From positions 1 through 64,000 of the forward strand of contig JBDXHU010000009.1 in assembly GCA_039989475.1 (NCBI GenBank): a DNA stretch of 64,000 nucleotides. The letters run 5' to 3'. The translations under genes were made by a program, and so were the position numbers. The notes beneath the pieces were generated by a model, which saw only the letters and a program-made list of their open reading frames with translations, had not been told where the DNA came from and made no database searches. Each line of letters begins with the position of its first letter. Within the stretch, counting starts at the first letter, position 1. This document shows, piece by piece, positions 51,722 through 60,526 of this stretch. This stretch comes from JBDXHU01 sp039989475. GTDB lineage: Bacteria > Pseudomonadota > Gammaproteobacteria > Pseudomonadales > Halieaceae.

Positions 51722-52258
51722 TTACACGGGCTGGGCAAGCACCAGAAAACGCAGCGGACCGCCGGCGCGAATTGCATCGAAGGGATAACAGGTGACCAGC
51801 ACCAGGCCCTCACCCGCAGCCTGCAATGGACCCTGTCGAATATCGCTGATGCGGGTGAGGGACACCGTATATTCGTAGCGCTGACCAGACTTGTCGGTGA
51901 GCCACAACTGATCACCTTGCTCGAGTAATTGCAGGAAGGCGAAGTGGGTATCGCGGTGTCCACTGATGACCGAGACACCCTCCTCGCCGGGCCCGGCCGA
52001 GGTACTCAGGTGGCCGGGGCCAAAGGCCAGCGAATTGCCGGTATCGCCGGCCAGCACGTAGAGATCCACATCCCGCTCCGGCACCTGTAGTCGCGCCACC
52101 GGCCAGGTATCGGCCCAGGGCCAGGGCCTGGCTGGACCGTCTTTAGCCCAGGCCCTGGCGATCAACACCTGGGCCATTTCCGCCTTGAGATGAATCCAGG
52201 CGGCCCCGCCCAGTTGGCTCATCGCCAGGACCAGTAGTGAAAACGATAAAATACGCAT
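51722..52258 (-). CDS. Class GN sortase (marine proteobacterial sortase)
   Basis: A 178-residue membrane-anchored transpeptidase. An N-terminal helix (3-20) is followed by the sortase barrel. The catalytic His is in ISGHRDTHF (His101), Cys157 in VTCYPF and Arg170 in AGGPLRF, in sortase order. It matches the class GN (TIGR03784) sortases of Gram-negative marine bacteria. Its start overlaps the end of the target-protein gene by 40 bp, so both are translated from one message. Confidence 0.95.
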   Translation of the reverse strand: MRILSFSLLVLAMSQLGGAAWIHLKAEMAQVLIARAWAKDGPARPWPWADTWPVARLQVPERDVDLYVLAGDTGNSLAFGPGHLSTSAGPGEEGVSVISGHRDTHFAFLQLLEQGDQLWLTDKSGQRYEYTVSLTRISDIRQGPLQAAGEGLVLVTCYPFDAIRAGGPLRFLVLAQPV

Positions 52259-54294
52259 GCCGTCACCAGTAGTATCAGACCATAGAGAAGTTGCAGCCGC
52301 GCCGGGCTCGCCGTGCGCGGATAGGCATAGACCTGCGGGCTCTGGCCTTTGGGCCGCAAGTTGGGAACTGCCTGTTTGCCGAGTGCGCTGGCGGCGGGCC
52401 GCGAGGGCCGTTGCTCCACCGCCACAAAGCTGGTGTAGGGGCTGACCAGCTGGTGCTGCAGCGCCAGCGGCAAGACCGCGGCCCGAGTTATGTCTGCATT
52501 AGCGCCCAGGGCTTTCTGGTCGAGCAGGCTGGCGATCTTCGCCCGTGCCCAGATAGTTGAAACACCTTCATGGCCGCGCGCATCGGCCGCACTCGGACTG
52601 CTTATGGCCAGTGTGCGCCGCCAGGGCTTGCCGGCACTGCGGCCACTTATGGTGACCGGGCTGTCCAGCAAGCTGGCGTCACTGCGAGCGGAGATGACCA
52701 ATGGCTGACCCGGGTAGAGGTCGGGGATTTGCGCCGGGTATGTTTCTACCGTGGTCGGCCAGTCCACCTGGAAGTCCGCCAACAGGGTCTGGCTGAGCCG
52801 GTCGAACAGCTGCTGCATTTGCTGCTGCACCTCCAGCACATCGCCGATAAAGGTAAAGTCGCCGCCACCGGCCTCGGCGGCCTTGCGCATAAACCAGCTA
52901 TTGGGGGCCGAGCCAATGCCCACGGTAAACAGCCTGCTCTTGCCCAGACGGCGCTGAATCTCCTGAAACAGCTGTGTCTCGTTGCCAACCGCCCCATCGG
53001 TAATAAACACCACCTGCCGCACCCGCGTGGCCACATCCGACATATGACCCTTTTGGGGTCTGACCCCACTGGGGTCTGACCCCAGTGGGGTCGGAGGTGC
53101 GGGGAGCGCTAGCTGGAGGGCGCTGAGCATTTCGGTGCCACCGCCGGCTGCCAGGTGGCGCACGAATTCCCGGGCGCGGGCCAGGTTGTGGGCGTTGGCG
53201 TCCTCGGCAGCGGCGAACAGGGCCGAGGCGCTGTTGTTGAAGGCAATAACATTGAAGCTGTCTACGGGGCGCAGCTGCTGCAGCGCGAAATCGAGGCTGG
53301 CCCTGGCCTGGCTGATAGAGCTACCACCCATGGAGCCCGAGGTATCGATCACGAAAATCAGTTCCCGCGGCAGCGGCTCGCTTGCATCTGCATCAGCCGC
53401 GGGAGGCAATACCATCAGCAGCGCATACTCCTCGGCGCCGACCCGCTCATGAAACACCGCGGCCTGGGGTTCACTGCCACTTTGCGGGCGCCACTGCAGC
53501 ACAAAATCCCGGTGCATGGGCACCGTACCCTCGGCCAGTGCCAACCGGTAGGTCTGGCGCTGGCGCGTCAGGGCCAGCGAATGATAAGGCGCATCAATGC
53601 TGGCCAGCGGCAGCCCCATGTCCAGTTCGGCGGTAATGCGAATGGATTGCACCGGTTCAGCCGGGGTCGCCGGCTGCGGATGCAGAAACTGCCATACCTG
53701 GTCTGCATCGCTGCTGCCCAGGGGCGAATAGCGCGGGGTAATCGTCATCGGGAAGCGCAGGCTGAATTGACCATCCCGGTAGCTGATACGCTGGATGTAG
53801 CTCAAGGCCACGGTGACCGTCTCACCCGGTCCTATATTGGCCACCTTGTTACTGAACATATTGGGCCGGCGCTGCTCCACGAGGCTGGCCTTGCGGCCGC
53901 TGCGCTGGGCGGCCTGGTATATCTTGCGGGCTGCCTGCTTTTCCTTTATCTCACCAATAATGACGCGCTCGCCAACCACCAGCCGCAGCCGGTTGACCGC
54001 GGCATTGTCCGGCAGGGGAAACATATACTCCCCTTCCACCCAGTCGGCGCTGTCATTGCGGAAGGTCTGTTCCAGCTGGACATGGGCCACCAGGCCACTG
54101 AGCTGAAAATGCACGCTGGCATCAAGCTGCAGTGCCCGCCGCGCCAGGCCCTGCCCGCTGCTGAGCATTAACTCGCCCGCCCCGGGTTCTTCTTGCGGCA
54201 TCGCAGCCGCCATCGCCAGTGCCGCCGGCAGCAGTGCACCGATAAAGACCAGAAAACCGGCAAACAGTGCCGTACCCAGCAAACGTAACAACAT
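52219..54294 (-). CDS. VIT/VWA sortase target protein with in-frame repeat insertion
   Basis: A 691-residue secreted protein. The signal peptide is followed by a VIT domain (about 40-170), a VWA domain from about 285 with the MIDAS DTSGSMGGSS, and a C-terminal sorting signal: YPRTAS, a hydrophobic helix (LLYGLILLVTACVF) and a basic end. It matches the single-target TIGR03788 family. The usual LPxTG-like box is YPRTA here. Inside VWA the segment APPTPLGSDPSGVRPQKG is encoded by the palindromic repeat at 53055-53098. ATG at 54294 has GGGAGAG upstream; the frame opens at 54378. Confidence 0.93.
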   Translation of the reverse strand: MLLRLLGTALFAGFLVFIGALLPAALAMAAAMPQEEPGAGELMLSSGQGLARRALQLDASVHFQLSGLVAHVQLEQTFRNDSADWVEGEYMFPLPDNAAVNRLRLVVGERVIIGEIKEKQAARKIYQAAQRSGRKASLVEQRRPNMFSNKVANIGPGETVTVALSYIQRISYRDGQFSLRFPMTITPRYSPLGSSDADQVWQFLHPQPATPAEPVQSIRITAELDMGLPLASIDAPYHSLALTRQRQTYRLALAEGTVPMHRDFVLQWRPQSGSEPQAAVFHERVGAEEYALLMVLPPAADADASEPLPRELIFVIDTSGSMGGSSISQARASLDFALQQLRPVDSFNVIAFNNSASALFAAAEDANAHNLARAREFVRHLAAGGGTEMLSALQLALPAPPTPLGSDPSGVRPQKGHMSDVATRVRQVVFITDGAVGNETQLFQEIQRRLGKSRLFTVGIGSAPNSWFMRKAAEAGGGDFTFIGDVLEVQQQMQQLFDRLSQTLLADFQVDWPTTVETYPAQIPDLYPGQPLVISARSDASLLDSPVTISGRSAGKPWRRTLAISSPSAADARGHEGVSTIWARAKIASLLDQKALGANADITRAAVLPLALQHQLVSPYTSFVAVEQRPSRPAASALGKQAVPNLRPKGQSPQVYAYPRTASPARLQLLYGLILLVTACVFYRFHYWSWR
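53055..53098. repeat. Palindromic GGGGTCTGACCCC repeat inserted in the target-protein gene
   Basis: Two copies of GGGGTCTGACCCC (53055-53067 and 53071-53083) are followed by GGGGTCGGAGGTG (53087-53099), the core of the left-edge array. The insert keeps the reading frame and encodes a Pro/Gly/Ser-rich loop. Confidence 0.85.
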
Positions 54295-54333
54295 GATTCT
54301 CTCCCTGTAGCTGTTAGCGCCATTGCAGCACAG

Positions 54334-54361
54334 GGGGTCGGAGGTAAATGGGGTCGGAGGT
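54334..54361. repeat. Two copies of the 16-bp repeat in the divergent Pds promoter region
   Basis: GGGGTCGGAGGTAAAT (54334-54349) and GGGGTCGGAGGT (54350-54361) stand in tandem between the target-protein start (54294) and pdsR (54460). They are the same unit as the left-edge array with one A/G difference. Confidence 0.9.
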
Positions 54362-54459
54362 GGCAAGCTGCTGAGCAATTATGATGAATTGTGGCGAGCG
54401 CTTGTGGTCTATACACTTTTTTGGAAGTATCGCTAGCACGAACTGAGGAACGCACACCT

Positions 54460-55152
54460 ATGCCCCGACACATAGCCATCGTCGAGGACGAGCCCAGCAT
54501 CGCGGCCAACTACCGCGACGCGCTACAGCGCCAGGGCTTTGCCGTATCCTGCCACCCCAATCGCACGGTTGCCTGGGAGGCCTTTGAGCAGCGCTTGCCA
54601 GATCTGGCCATTATTGATGTGGGCCTGGATGATGAAGTCGAGGGTGGCTTTGAGTTGTGCCGCGACCTCCGGGCCCGCGCTCCGGAGCTGCCGATCGTAT
54701 TCCTGACCGCCCGCGACACGGAGCTCGATGTCATCTCTGGTCTGCGCCTGGGTGCCGATGACTACCTCACCAAGGACATCAGCCAGGCACAAATGCTGGC
54801 CCGCATCCACGCCCTGCTGCGCCGGGTCGACGCCCTGCGCCAGCCAGTGCAGGAAGAGGACGTTATCGAGCGCGGCCAACTGGCCATCAACCTGGAGCGC
54901 ATGAGTGTCAACTGGGACGAACAGCCTATCGACGTGACCGTGACTGAATTCTGGATTGTCCACGCCCTGGCCCTGCACCCGGGGCACGTCAAGAATCGCC
55001 AGCAATTGATGGATGCCGCTAACGTGGTGCTCGATGACAACACCATCACCTCCCACGTAAAGCGCATTCGCAAAAAGTTCCAGCATGTCGATGCCGCCTT
55101 CGAGGCCATCGAAACCGCCTACGGTATGGGTTATCGCTGGAAGGCGAGTTGA
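54460..55152 (+). CDS. pdsR: Sortase-system response regulator PdsR
   Basis: A 230-residue OmpR-type regulator. The receiver begins HIAIVEDEPSIAANYRDAL, with the phospho-Asp in LAIIDVGLDD near residue 52 and Lys in DDYLTKDI near 105. The C-terminal winged helix ends AFEAIETAYGMGYRWK. Position and layout match TIGR03787 PdsR. The frame opens at 54391, but ATG at 54460 has GAGGAA upstream and begins the receiver properly. It is divergent from the target-sortase operon, its likely regulon, and 16 bp from pdsS. Confidence 0.93.
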   Translation: MPRHIAIVEDEPSIAANYRDALQRQGFAVSCHPNRTVAWEAFEQRLPDLAIIDVGLDDEVEGGFELCRDLRARAPELPIVFLTARDTELDVISGLRLGADDYLTKDISQAQMLARIHALLRRVDALRQPVQEEDVIERGQLAINLERMSVNWDEQPIDVTVTEFWIVHALALHPGHVKNRQQLMDAANVVLDDNTITSHVKRIRKKFQHVDAAFEAIETAYGMGYRWKAS

Positions 55153-55168
55153 CCGGACACAACAGCCG

Positions 55169-57226
55169 ATGAGCCTGCGTCGCCAACTGCTACTGGTCAG
55201 CCTGTTGCTGATCTCCCTGCCCTGGGCCGGCTGCCAGTATGTGCGGGAAATGGAAGCGGCCCTGCAATCGGGCCAGGAGCAGGCGCTGCTCGCCACCGCC
55301 CGCGCCGTGGCAACCGTCTTGGCGGACAAACCCGGACTACTTTTTACCGATCCCGATCCCGCTCGTCGCCAGGAAGCCGCCGAGCCCGAACAGCAACTGT
55401 ATGCCAGTGCGGCCAGCGCGCCGCTTATTATCGACGGTTACGCCGATGGCTGGGAGCGCAGCGCACAAACCAGCTTCGGCCCGGTCAGCTACACCGCCCG
55501 CAGCCATGGCTCCATGCTCTACCTGCTGTTTACCGTGCAGGACAGCGAAGTGGTTTACCACGACCCGCGCCAGAATCGCCGCGCCAGCGGCGACCGACTG
55601 GTATTGCGCAGCGGTCGCGGCATCAACTATGTCATCGCCACCGCCGCACCTGGCAGCGTGCAGGCGCGTATTGAACAGAAGAGTGGCGCCATGCGCTACG
55701 AACCGCGCATTCGCGGTTTCTGGCAGGACAGCCTCGAAGGCTTCACCATTGAACTGGAGTTGCCACTGGCCCTGCTCGACCAGCGCCTGGGCTTCTACCT
55801 GGTACAGGATAGCGGCGTGGCCAGCACCGGCGTGGCCAGTTCCGTGGGAAATTATTCCCCGCGCAAGAGACGCCTGCCACCGCGACTGATCTATCCGCCG
55901 CCGAACTTGCAGCAGGCCCTGGCGCCCTTTGGCGACCAGGGCCTGGAGCTGCAAATTGTCGACCGTCAGCGCTGGATACTCGCCCGCACCGAAGATCAAC
56001 AACTTGACCTGGCCCAGGCAGGCGCCGCTAAACCTGCACAGCAATCCCACTGGCTGTTGCGCGCCTTTTACCGCGCCATTCTCAACGGCACAGCAATGCC
56101 GGCTGCAGCCGAGGCGACACGCTTTGGCCAGTCCGCCGCCGCCGAACTGGATACAGCGCTGGCCGGCAGCGCCAGCGCCGGCTGGTATGCCGCTCCGGAT
56201 TCCACCGGCTTCAAGTTGCTCACCGCCGCCGCGCCTATTAGCAATAAGGGCGAGGTGCTTGCGGTCGTCCTGGCCCGGCAAAACAGCGAGCAATACCTGA
56301 GCCTGACCGACCGGGCCTTTTCCCGCCTGCTCTATTACAGCCTGACTGCACTGCTCATCGCCGCCCTGGGCCTGCTCGGCTACGCGAGCTTGTTGTCCTG
56401 GCGTATCCGCCGCCTGTCCAAAGCCAGCGCCCGGGTGATTAATCCCGACGGCAGCCTCAACGATGACTTCCCGGTCAGCCGCAGCCGCGATGAAATCGGT
56501 GAAATGTCGCGCCAGTATGCCGAGCTGTTGTCACGACTGCGCGATTACACGGATTACCTGCGCACCTTGTCGCGCAAGCTCTCCCACGAACTGCGCACCC
56601 CCATCGCCGTCATCCAGTCCTCACTGGACAATCTCGAAGCCGGCAAGGAAGCAGATAGTGAGGTGTATGTTCAGCGCGCTCGCGAGGGCCTGGGCCGATT
56701 GGCCAATATTCTCACCGCCATGAGTGAGGCGACCCGGCTGGAAGAAAGTGTGCACAATAACCAGGCCGAGGATTTTGACCTGGTATTACTGTGTCGCGAC
56801 CTGTTCGCCGCTTACCAGGGCCTTTACACCGAACAGCAGCTGACGCTGCTCTGTGAGCTGGACAGCCAGCCCATGCACGGGGTCCCCGAGTTGTTGGCAC
56901 AGATGCTGGACAAGCTGATGGACAATGCCGCCAGTTTTGCCCCGGCGGGCGGGAAGATTACCTTACAACTCAAGTCTGCGGCGCCGGACCGGGTCGAGCT
57001 CAGTGTCAGCAACGAGGGGCCCTTACTGCCCGCGGCCATGCAGCAGCAGTTGTTCGACTCCATGGTGTCGGTGCGCGACAAGAGCGAGCGCGTACACCTG
57101 GGCCTGGGCCTGCACATCGTCAAACTGATCGTGGATTTTCATGGGGGTAGCGCCAGGGCCGAAAACCTGGCTGACGGCAGCGGCGTGCGCTTCGTGCTGG
57201 AACTACCCCTGGTGAGGGTTGATTAA
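55169..57226 (+). CDS. pdsS: Sortase-system sensor histidine kinase PdsS
   Basis: A 685-residue membrane kinase. The first helix (8-23) is followed by a large periplasmic sensor (about 30-405) with carbohydrate-binding-like beta-strands (PLIIDGYADGWERSAQTSF). The second helix (about 410-432) is followed by HAMP, a HisKA H-box KLSHELRTPIAVIQ near residue 475 and HATPase motifs (DNAASFAPAGGK, LGLGLHIVKLIV). It matches TIGR03785 PdsS. The phospho-partner is PdsR just upstream. Its 3' end overlaps the convergent usp gene by 4 bp. ATG at 55169 avoids the overlap of the 55085 frame with pdsR. Confidence 0.93.
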   Translation: MSLRRQLLLVSLLLISLPWAGCQYVREMEAALQSGQEQALLATARAVATVLADKPGLLFTDPDPARRQEAAEPEQQLYASAASAPLIIDGYADGWERSAQTSFGPVSYTARSHGSMLYLLFTVQDSEVVYHDPRQNRRASGDRLVLRSGRGINYVIATAAPGSVQARIEQKSGAMRYEPRIRGFWQDSLEGFTIELELPLALLDQRLGFYLVQDSGVASTGVASSVGNYSPRKRRLPPRLIYPPPNLQQALAPFGDQGLELQIVDRQRWILARTEDQQLDLAQAGAAKPAQQSHWLLRAFYRAILNGTAMPAAAEATRFGQSAAAELDTALAGSASAGWYAAPDSTGFKLLTAAAPISNKGEVLAVVLARQNSEQYLSLTDRAFSRLLYYSLTALLIAALGLLGYASLLSWRIRRLSKASARVINPDGSLNDDFPVSRSRDEIGEMSRQYAELLSRLRDYTDYLRTLSRKLSHELRTPIAVIQSSLDNLEAGKEADSEVYVQRAREGLGRLANILTAMSEATRLEESVHNNQAEDFDLVLLCRDLFAAYQGLYTEQQLTLLCELDSQPMHGVPELLAQMLDKLMDNAASFAPAGGKITLQLKSAAPDRVELSVSNEGPLLPAAMQQQLFDSMVSVRDKSERVHLGLGLHIVKLIVDFHGGSARAENLADGSGVRFVLELPLVRVD

Positions 57227-58104
57227 GCCCAGGGCTTGAGCGTCAGCACATCGGTGCGCAGGGAAGTCAGTACGCGCTCTGCGGTATTGCCCATCAATCG
57301 CGCCTTGATACCACTACGGCCCACGGTGCCCATCACCACCAGCTGCGCTTTCAGACGCGCCGCTTCACTGGTAATGACTTTTTCAACCGGCCCCTGTTTC
57401 AACTTGATGTTCTTCATGGAAATACCATGATTACTGGCCAGCTTGATCAGCCGCGGCTGTAATTCATCCTTCAGCTTTTGTGTGTGGCTGTACTCATCCA
57501 CCAGGTCCAGCTCGGTCAGCACCGCGGGAATGTGCAAGGCGTGCAGCACATACACACCACAGCCCAGTGCCTCCGCGTAACGTTTGGCGGTGGAGATTAC
57601 CGCATCATTCAATTGCCGTTTGATGCGGGAATTGGAGGTCAAATCCACCGCCGCGACAATGGGCTTGGTCGCGCGCCACTTTTTCTCGGCAGCAATAATG
57701 ACCGGGGCCGGGCACTCGCGCAGCAAGTGCCAATCGGTGGGCGTATAGACAAAGGACTCAGTGCGATGACCGGTCTTGATCACCGCCGCATACTCTTTGC
57801 GGGCACACTGTTGGTCAATCCACAGGTGCACAGATTTCTGCCAGACCACGGTCACCGCCACACGCAAGCCCGAGGGCTTCAGGCGATTAACCTGGGCCTC
57901 GACTTCCGTCTTGCGCCGGGCCAGCAATTTTTTGCGGATCAGCTCCCGCTTGCTGGTTTCCTTGACGCCCATGGCGCTCAGCGATTCGTAGGCAAAGGCG
58001 GCTACCTGGGCGCCCCAGCCCATCTTGCTGGCGAGCTCCAGGCCACGGGAAATAGCTACCTGGCGTTCGTCCTCGCGGTCAGCAATTATCAATACCAGTG
58101 ACAT
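57223..58104 (-). CDS. Tandem universal stress protein (UspE-like)
   Basis: A 293-residue protein with two Usp domains. The first starts SLVLIIADREDERQVAISRG, and the second (about 145 onward, KPIVAAVDLTSN) ends VVMGTVGRSGIKARLMGNTA, the G-2x-G-9x-G-S/T nucleotide-binding tail. The two-domain form and length fit UspE. The known role is stress resistance. It is followed upstream by an AraC regulator gene on the same strand, 84 bp away. Confidence 0.9.
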   Translation of the reverse strand: MSLVLIIADREDERQVAISRGLELASKMGWGAQVAAFAYESLSAMGVKETSKRELIRKKLLARRKTEVEAQVNRLKPSGLRVAVTVVWQKSVHLWIDQQCARKEYAAVIKTGHRTESFVYTPTDWHLLRECPAPVIIAAEKKWRATKPIVAAVDLTSNSRIKRQLNDAVISTAKRYAEALGCGVYVLHALHIPAVLTELDLVDEYSHTQKLKDELQPRLIKLASNHGISMKNIKLKQGPVEKVITSEAARLKAQLVVMGTVGRSGIKARLMGNTAERVLTSLRTDVLTLKPWA

Positions 58105-58188
58105 GCGACAATCCTGTGTTGTTGTTTTGTCTGGATCATAGCAGAAACACCCGCGCCTGCCGGTACCGTGACCCCGACATAGATCAAG

Positions 58189-59226
58189 TTATTGGTGCTC
58201 GACCGGGGCCGCAGCGATATGGCTTTCGCGGTAGTCGATCGGTGCCTGCCCGGTCCAGCGTTTGAAGGCCCGGGAAAAGGTGCTGGGTTCGGAGAAGCCC
58301 AGCAGGTAAGCAATCTCCACGATCGAGCGTTGCGGCTGGGACAGGTATTTTTTAGCCAGACCCAGGCGGGCATCCTGCAGCAAATCGATGAAGCTGGTGC
58401 CTTCGTCCTTGAGCTTGCGTTGCAGGGTGCGATTACTGACATTCATGGCCCCGGCAATTTCTTTCTGACTGGGTGGACCGTCTGGCAGGTGCTCGATAAT
58501 CTTGCCGACTACCTCGCGACTGGCGGTGACATCGAGGTAACTGGCCAGGTAGGTTTCGGTCTGCTCGTCATTGACCCGCGCCAGGTCGGGGTTGGCGGTA
58601 ATCAGGCGGTCAACGATATCGGCTTTCACAAACACGATGCGATTGTGTTGGGCGTTGAATTTCAGCTGTGATCCGACCAGCGAGGCGAAGCGATCAGGGT
58701 CCTGTGGCGTTGGCCGCTGGCATTCCATGTGGATCGGGCTGACATAATCGCCCAGGGTCAGCCGACACAATTCCACCACCACACCCATGGCAAAATCGTA
58801 ACTGGCCCAATGTATGTCGTGGCCAAAATCAATCTCATCGGCAAACAATTCGAGATCAACGTATTCGTCGCGCTCGACCATTTGCATGGTCAGCCCGGTG
58901 CTCAATACCCGGGAAAAACGCTCCAACCGCTGCAGCGCGTCGTACACCGTATCGCTGGTGAGCATGGCCAGACCCAGGCCCTGCAGGGTGGCAGGCTGCA
59001 ATTGGGCGGCCGCCAGCAGGCCAAAGGCCTCGTCGCCGGTCGCCTCCAGGGCCAGGCCCCAGAAGTCTTGCATGGTGGGAATGGGGACGCGGCGGTCGGC
59101 ATTAATGACCATGGCCGGGTCGATCCCGGCCTGCTCCAGCAACTCCATGGGTTCGGCACCCGCCAGCCGCAAGGCCCTGGAGATGGGCAGGATCAGGGTA
59201 GCGAGAGTAGAAGCCCTTTTTTGCAT
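58189..59226 (-). CDS. AraC-family transcriptional regulator
   Basis: A 345-residue regulator. The N-terminal arabinose-binding-like domain (PF12625 type) is followed by a C-terminal AraC DNA-binding domain (IAGAMNVSNRTLQRKLKDEG, then IVEIAYLLGFSEPSTFSRAF and KRWTGQAP). The frame opens at 59391, but that part covers the downstream terminator of the MFS gene, so ATG at 59226 is chosen. The target is unknown; the MFS and Usp genes are neighbours. Confidence 0.9.
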   Translation of the reverse strand: MQKRASTLATLILPISRALRLAGAEPMELLEQAGIDPAMVINADRRVPIPTMQDFWGLALEATGDEAFGLLAAAQLQPATLQGLGLAMLTSDTVYDALQRLERFSRVLSTGLTMQMVERDEYVDLELFADEIDFGHDIHWASYDFAMGVVVELCRLTLGDYVSPIHMECQRPTPQDPDRFASLVGSQLKFNAQHNRIVFVKADIVDRLITANPDLARVNDEQTETYLASYLDVTASREVVGKIIEHLPDGPPSQKEIAGAMNVSNRTLQRKLKDEGTSFIDLLQDARLGLAKKYLSQPQRSIVEIAYLLGFSEPSTFSRAFKRWTGQAPIDYRESHIAAAPVEHQ

Positions 59227-59268
59227 TGCCAGCTCGCGTGAAGAACAGGTATTGCCCAGTATACGCCG

Positions 59269-59298
59269 AAAAAAAAGCCCGGCCACCGGGGGCCGGGT
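59269..59298 (-). terminator. Rho-independent terminator of the MFS gene
   Basis: GCCCGGCC (59277-59284) pairs with GGCCGGGT (59291-59298), seven pairs plus one wobble. Eight T follow on the minus strand (59276-59269). It lies just after the MFS stop. Confidence 0.85.
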
Positions 59299-59302
59299 AG
59301 AA

Positions 59303-60526
59303 TTAATTTGCCGGCTGCGCCGCCGGCTCAGCTGCCTCGACCTGTATGCGCCGGCCCAGGCCAGCAATAACCAGCAGGAATACCGGTGCAAACACGCACA
59401 GTAGTGTCAGCAGTGTGCTGGTAATGCCGTACTGGTCCAGGGACCAGCCCAGCAGCGGCCCGGTCAGGATGAACAGGCCACGCACACCCAGGCTCACCAG
59501 TGAGTTTACGGTGGCGCGAAAGTCACCGGGCACGCGGCGGTTCAGCGCATCGTAGAACAGGGTCAGGCTGAGACCCCGGCTGAGCTGCACGGCAAAGCCG
59601 AACAACACACCCACCCAACCCGAGGCCAGGGCCATACCCAGCAGTCCCAGCAACGGCAAGGCCGCGGCTATCCACAACAGGCGACGCCAGCCCAGCCGCG
59701 CTTCCAGCGCTCCCGCATAGCGGGCGCTGACACTGACGGTGAGGGCAAACGCGGCCCAGATATAGCCGAACCAGGTCACCGGAATACCCTGCATCTCCCA
59801 GTATTTCTGGTAGATCCAGAACACGTAAACTGCCAGCAAACCAAATGCGGCAATGGCCAGGGTCGTCCACAGCACCACCGGCTTGCCGAATACCAGCAAA
59901 TTGATGATGGCGCGCGCGTTACCCGCGTGACCCAGGTGCAGCCGTGGCCGCGGTGCCTCCACTAACAGGAAACCCAGTAGCAGGGGCATGAAGCCGGCCA
60001 CCGCCTGCACCAGTATCAACAGTTCCATGTTGCTGTGGATTAGCAGCAGGCTGGCGACAATGCCGGCCACGCCGGAGGCACCCGCCTCTACTGATATCAG
60101 TCGACTCAGTGACTTGCTGGCGCCGGCACCACCGCCCTCGCCGCGTTCGGCAAGGGTGGTCTCGGTGTCGTACAGCAGGGCCAGGTCGGCGCCGGAGATC
60201 AGGCTGATACCGAGTCCAAGAATAAACTCGTAGAGCAGGAAGTCACCGAAGTCATCCGCCCACAGCAGTGAGAAAAAGCCGACCGCGTTCAACAGTGACC
60301 CGACCAGGATCGCCCGGCGGCGGCCCCACAGGTCAGCGATGTAACCCGAGGGAACCTCCAGCAAGGCCACAGTCAATGCGAACAGCGCCTGGGTCTGCAA
60401 TACCTGGGCCATGCTCAGGCCGTAGCCCTGCAGCAAAGGCACGAACACGGGAATGACCACCATAAAGCTATGGAAAAATCCCATCAGGTAAATGGCGACA
60501 ATGTTTACTCTCAATGACCGTTTCAC
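59303..60526 (-). CDS. MFS transporter
   Basis: A 407-residue permease with about 12 membrane helices. The motif A region GYIADLWGRRRAILVGSLLN is near residue 60 and the second-half copy is weaker (YAGALEARLGWRRLLW). It resembles the drug/metabolite-efflux branch of MFS; the substrate is unknown. GTG at 60526 is preferred, with AGGTGG upstream; another GTG at 60535 is three codons earlier. It ends with a clear terminator. Confidence 0.88.
   Translation of the reverse strand: MKRSLRVNIVAIYLMGFFHSFMVVIPVFVPLLQGYGLSMAQVLQTQALFALTVALLEVPSGYIADLWGRRRAILVGSLLNAVGFFSLLWADDFGDFLLYEFILGLGISLISGADLALLYDTETTLAERGEGGGAGASKSLSRLISVEAGASGVAGIVASLLLIHSNMELLILVQAVAGFMPLLLGFLLVEAPRPRLHLGHAGNARAIINLLVFGKPVVLWTTLAIAAFGLLAVYVFWIYQKYWEMQGIPVTWFGYIWAAFALTVSVSARYAGALEARLGWRRLLWIAAALPLLGLLGMALASGWVGVLFGFAVQLSRGLSLTLFYDALNRRVPGDFRATVNSLVSLGVRGLFILTGPLLGWSLDQYGITSTLLTLLCVFAPVFLLVIAGLGRRIQVEAAEPAAQPAN

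Noticed and set aside
51457..51978. Open frames on both strands across the start of the sortase gene
   Set aside because: They are antisense or out-of-frame to the sortase and show low-complexity Ser/Arg composition.
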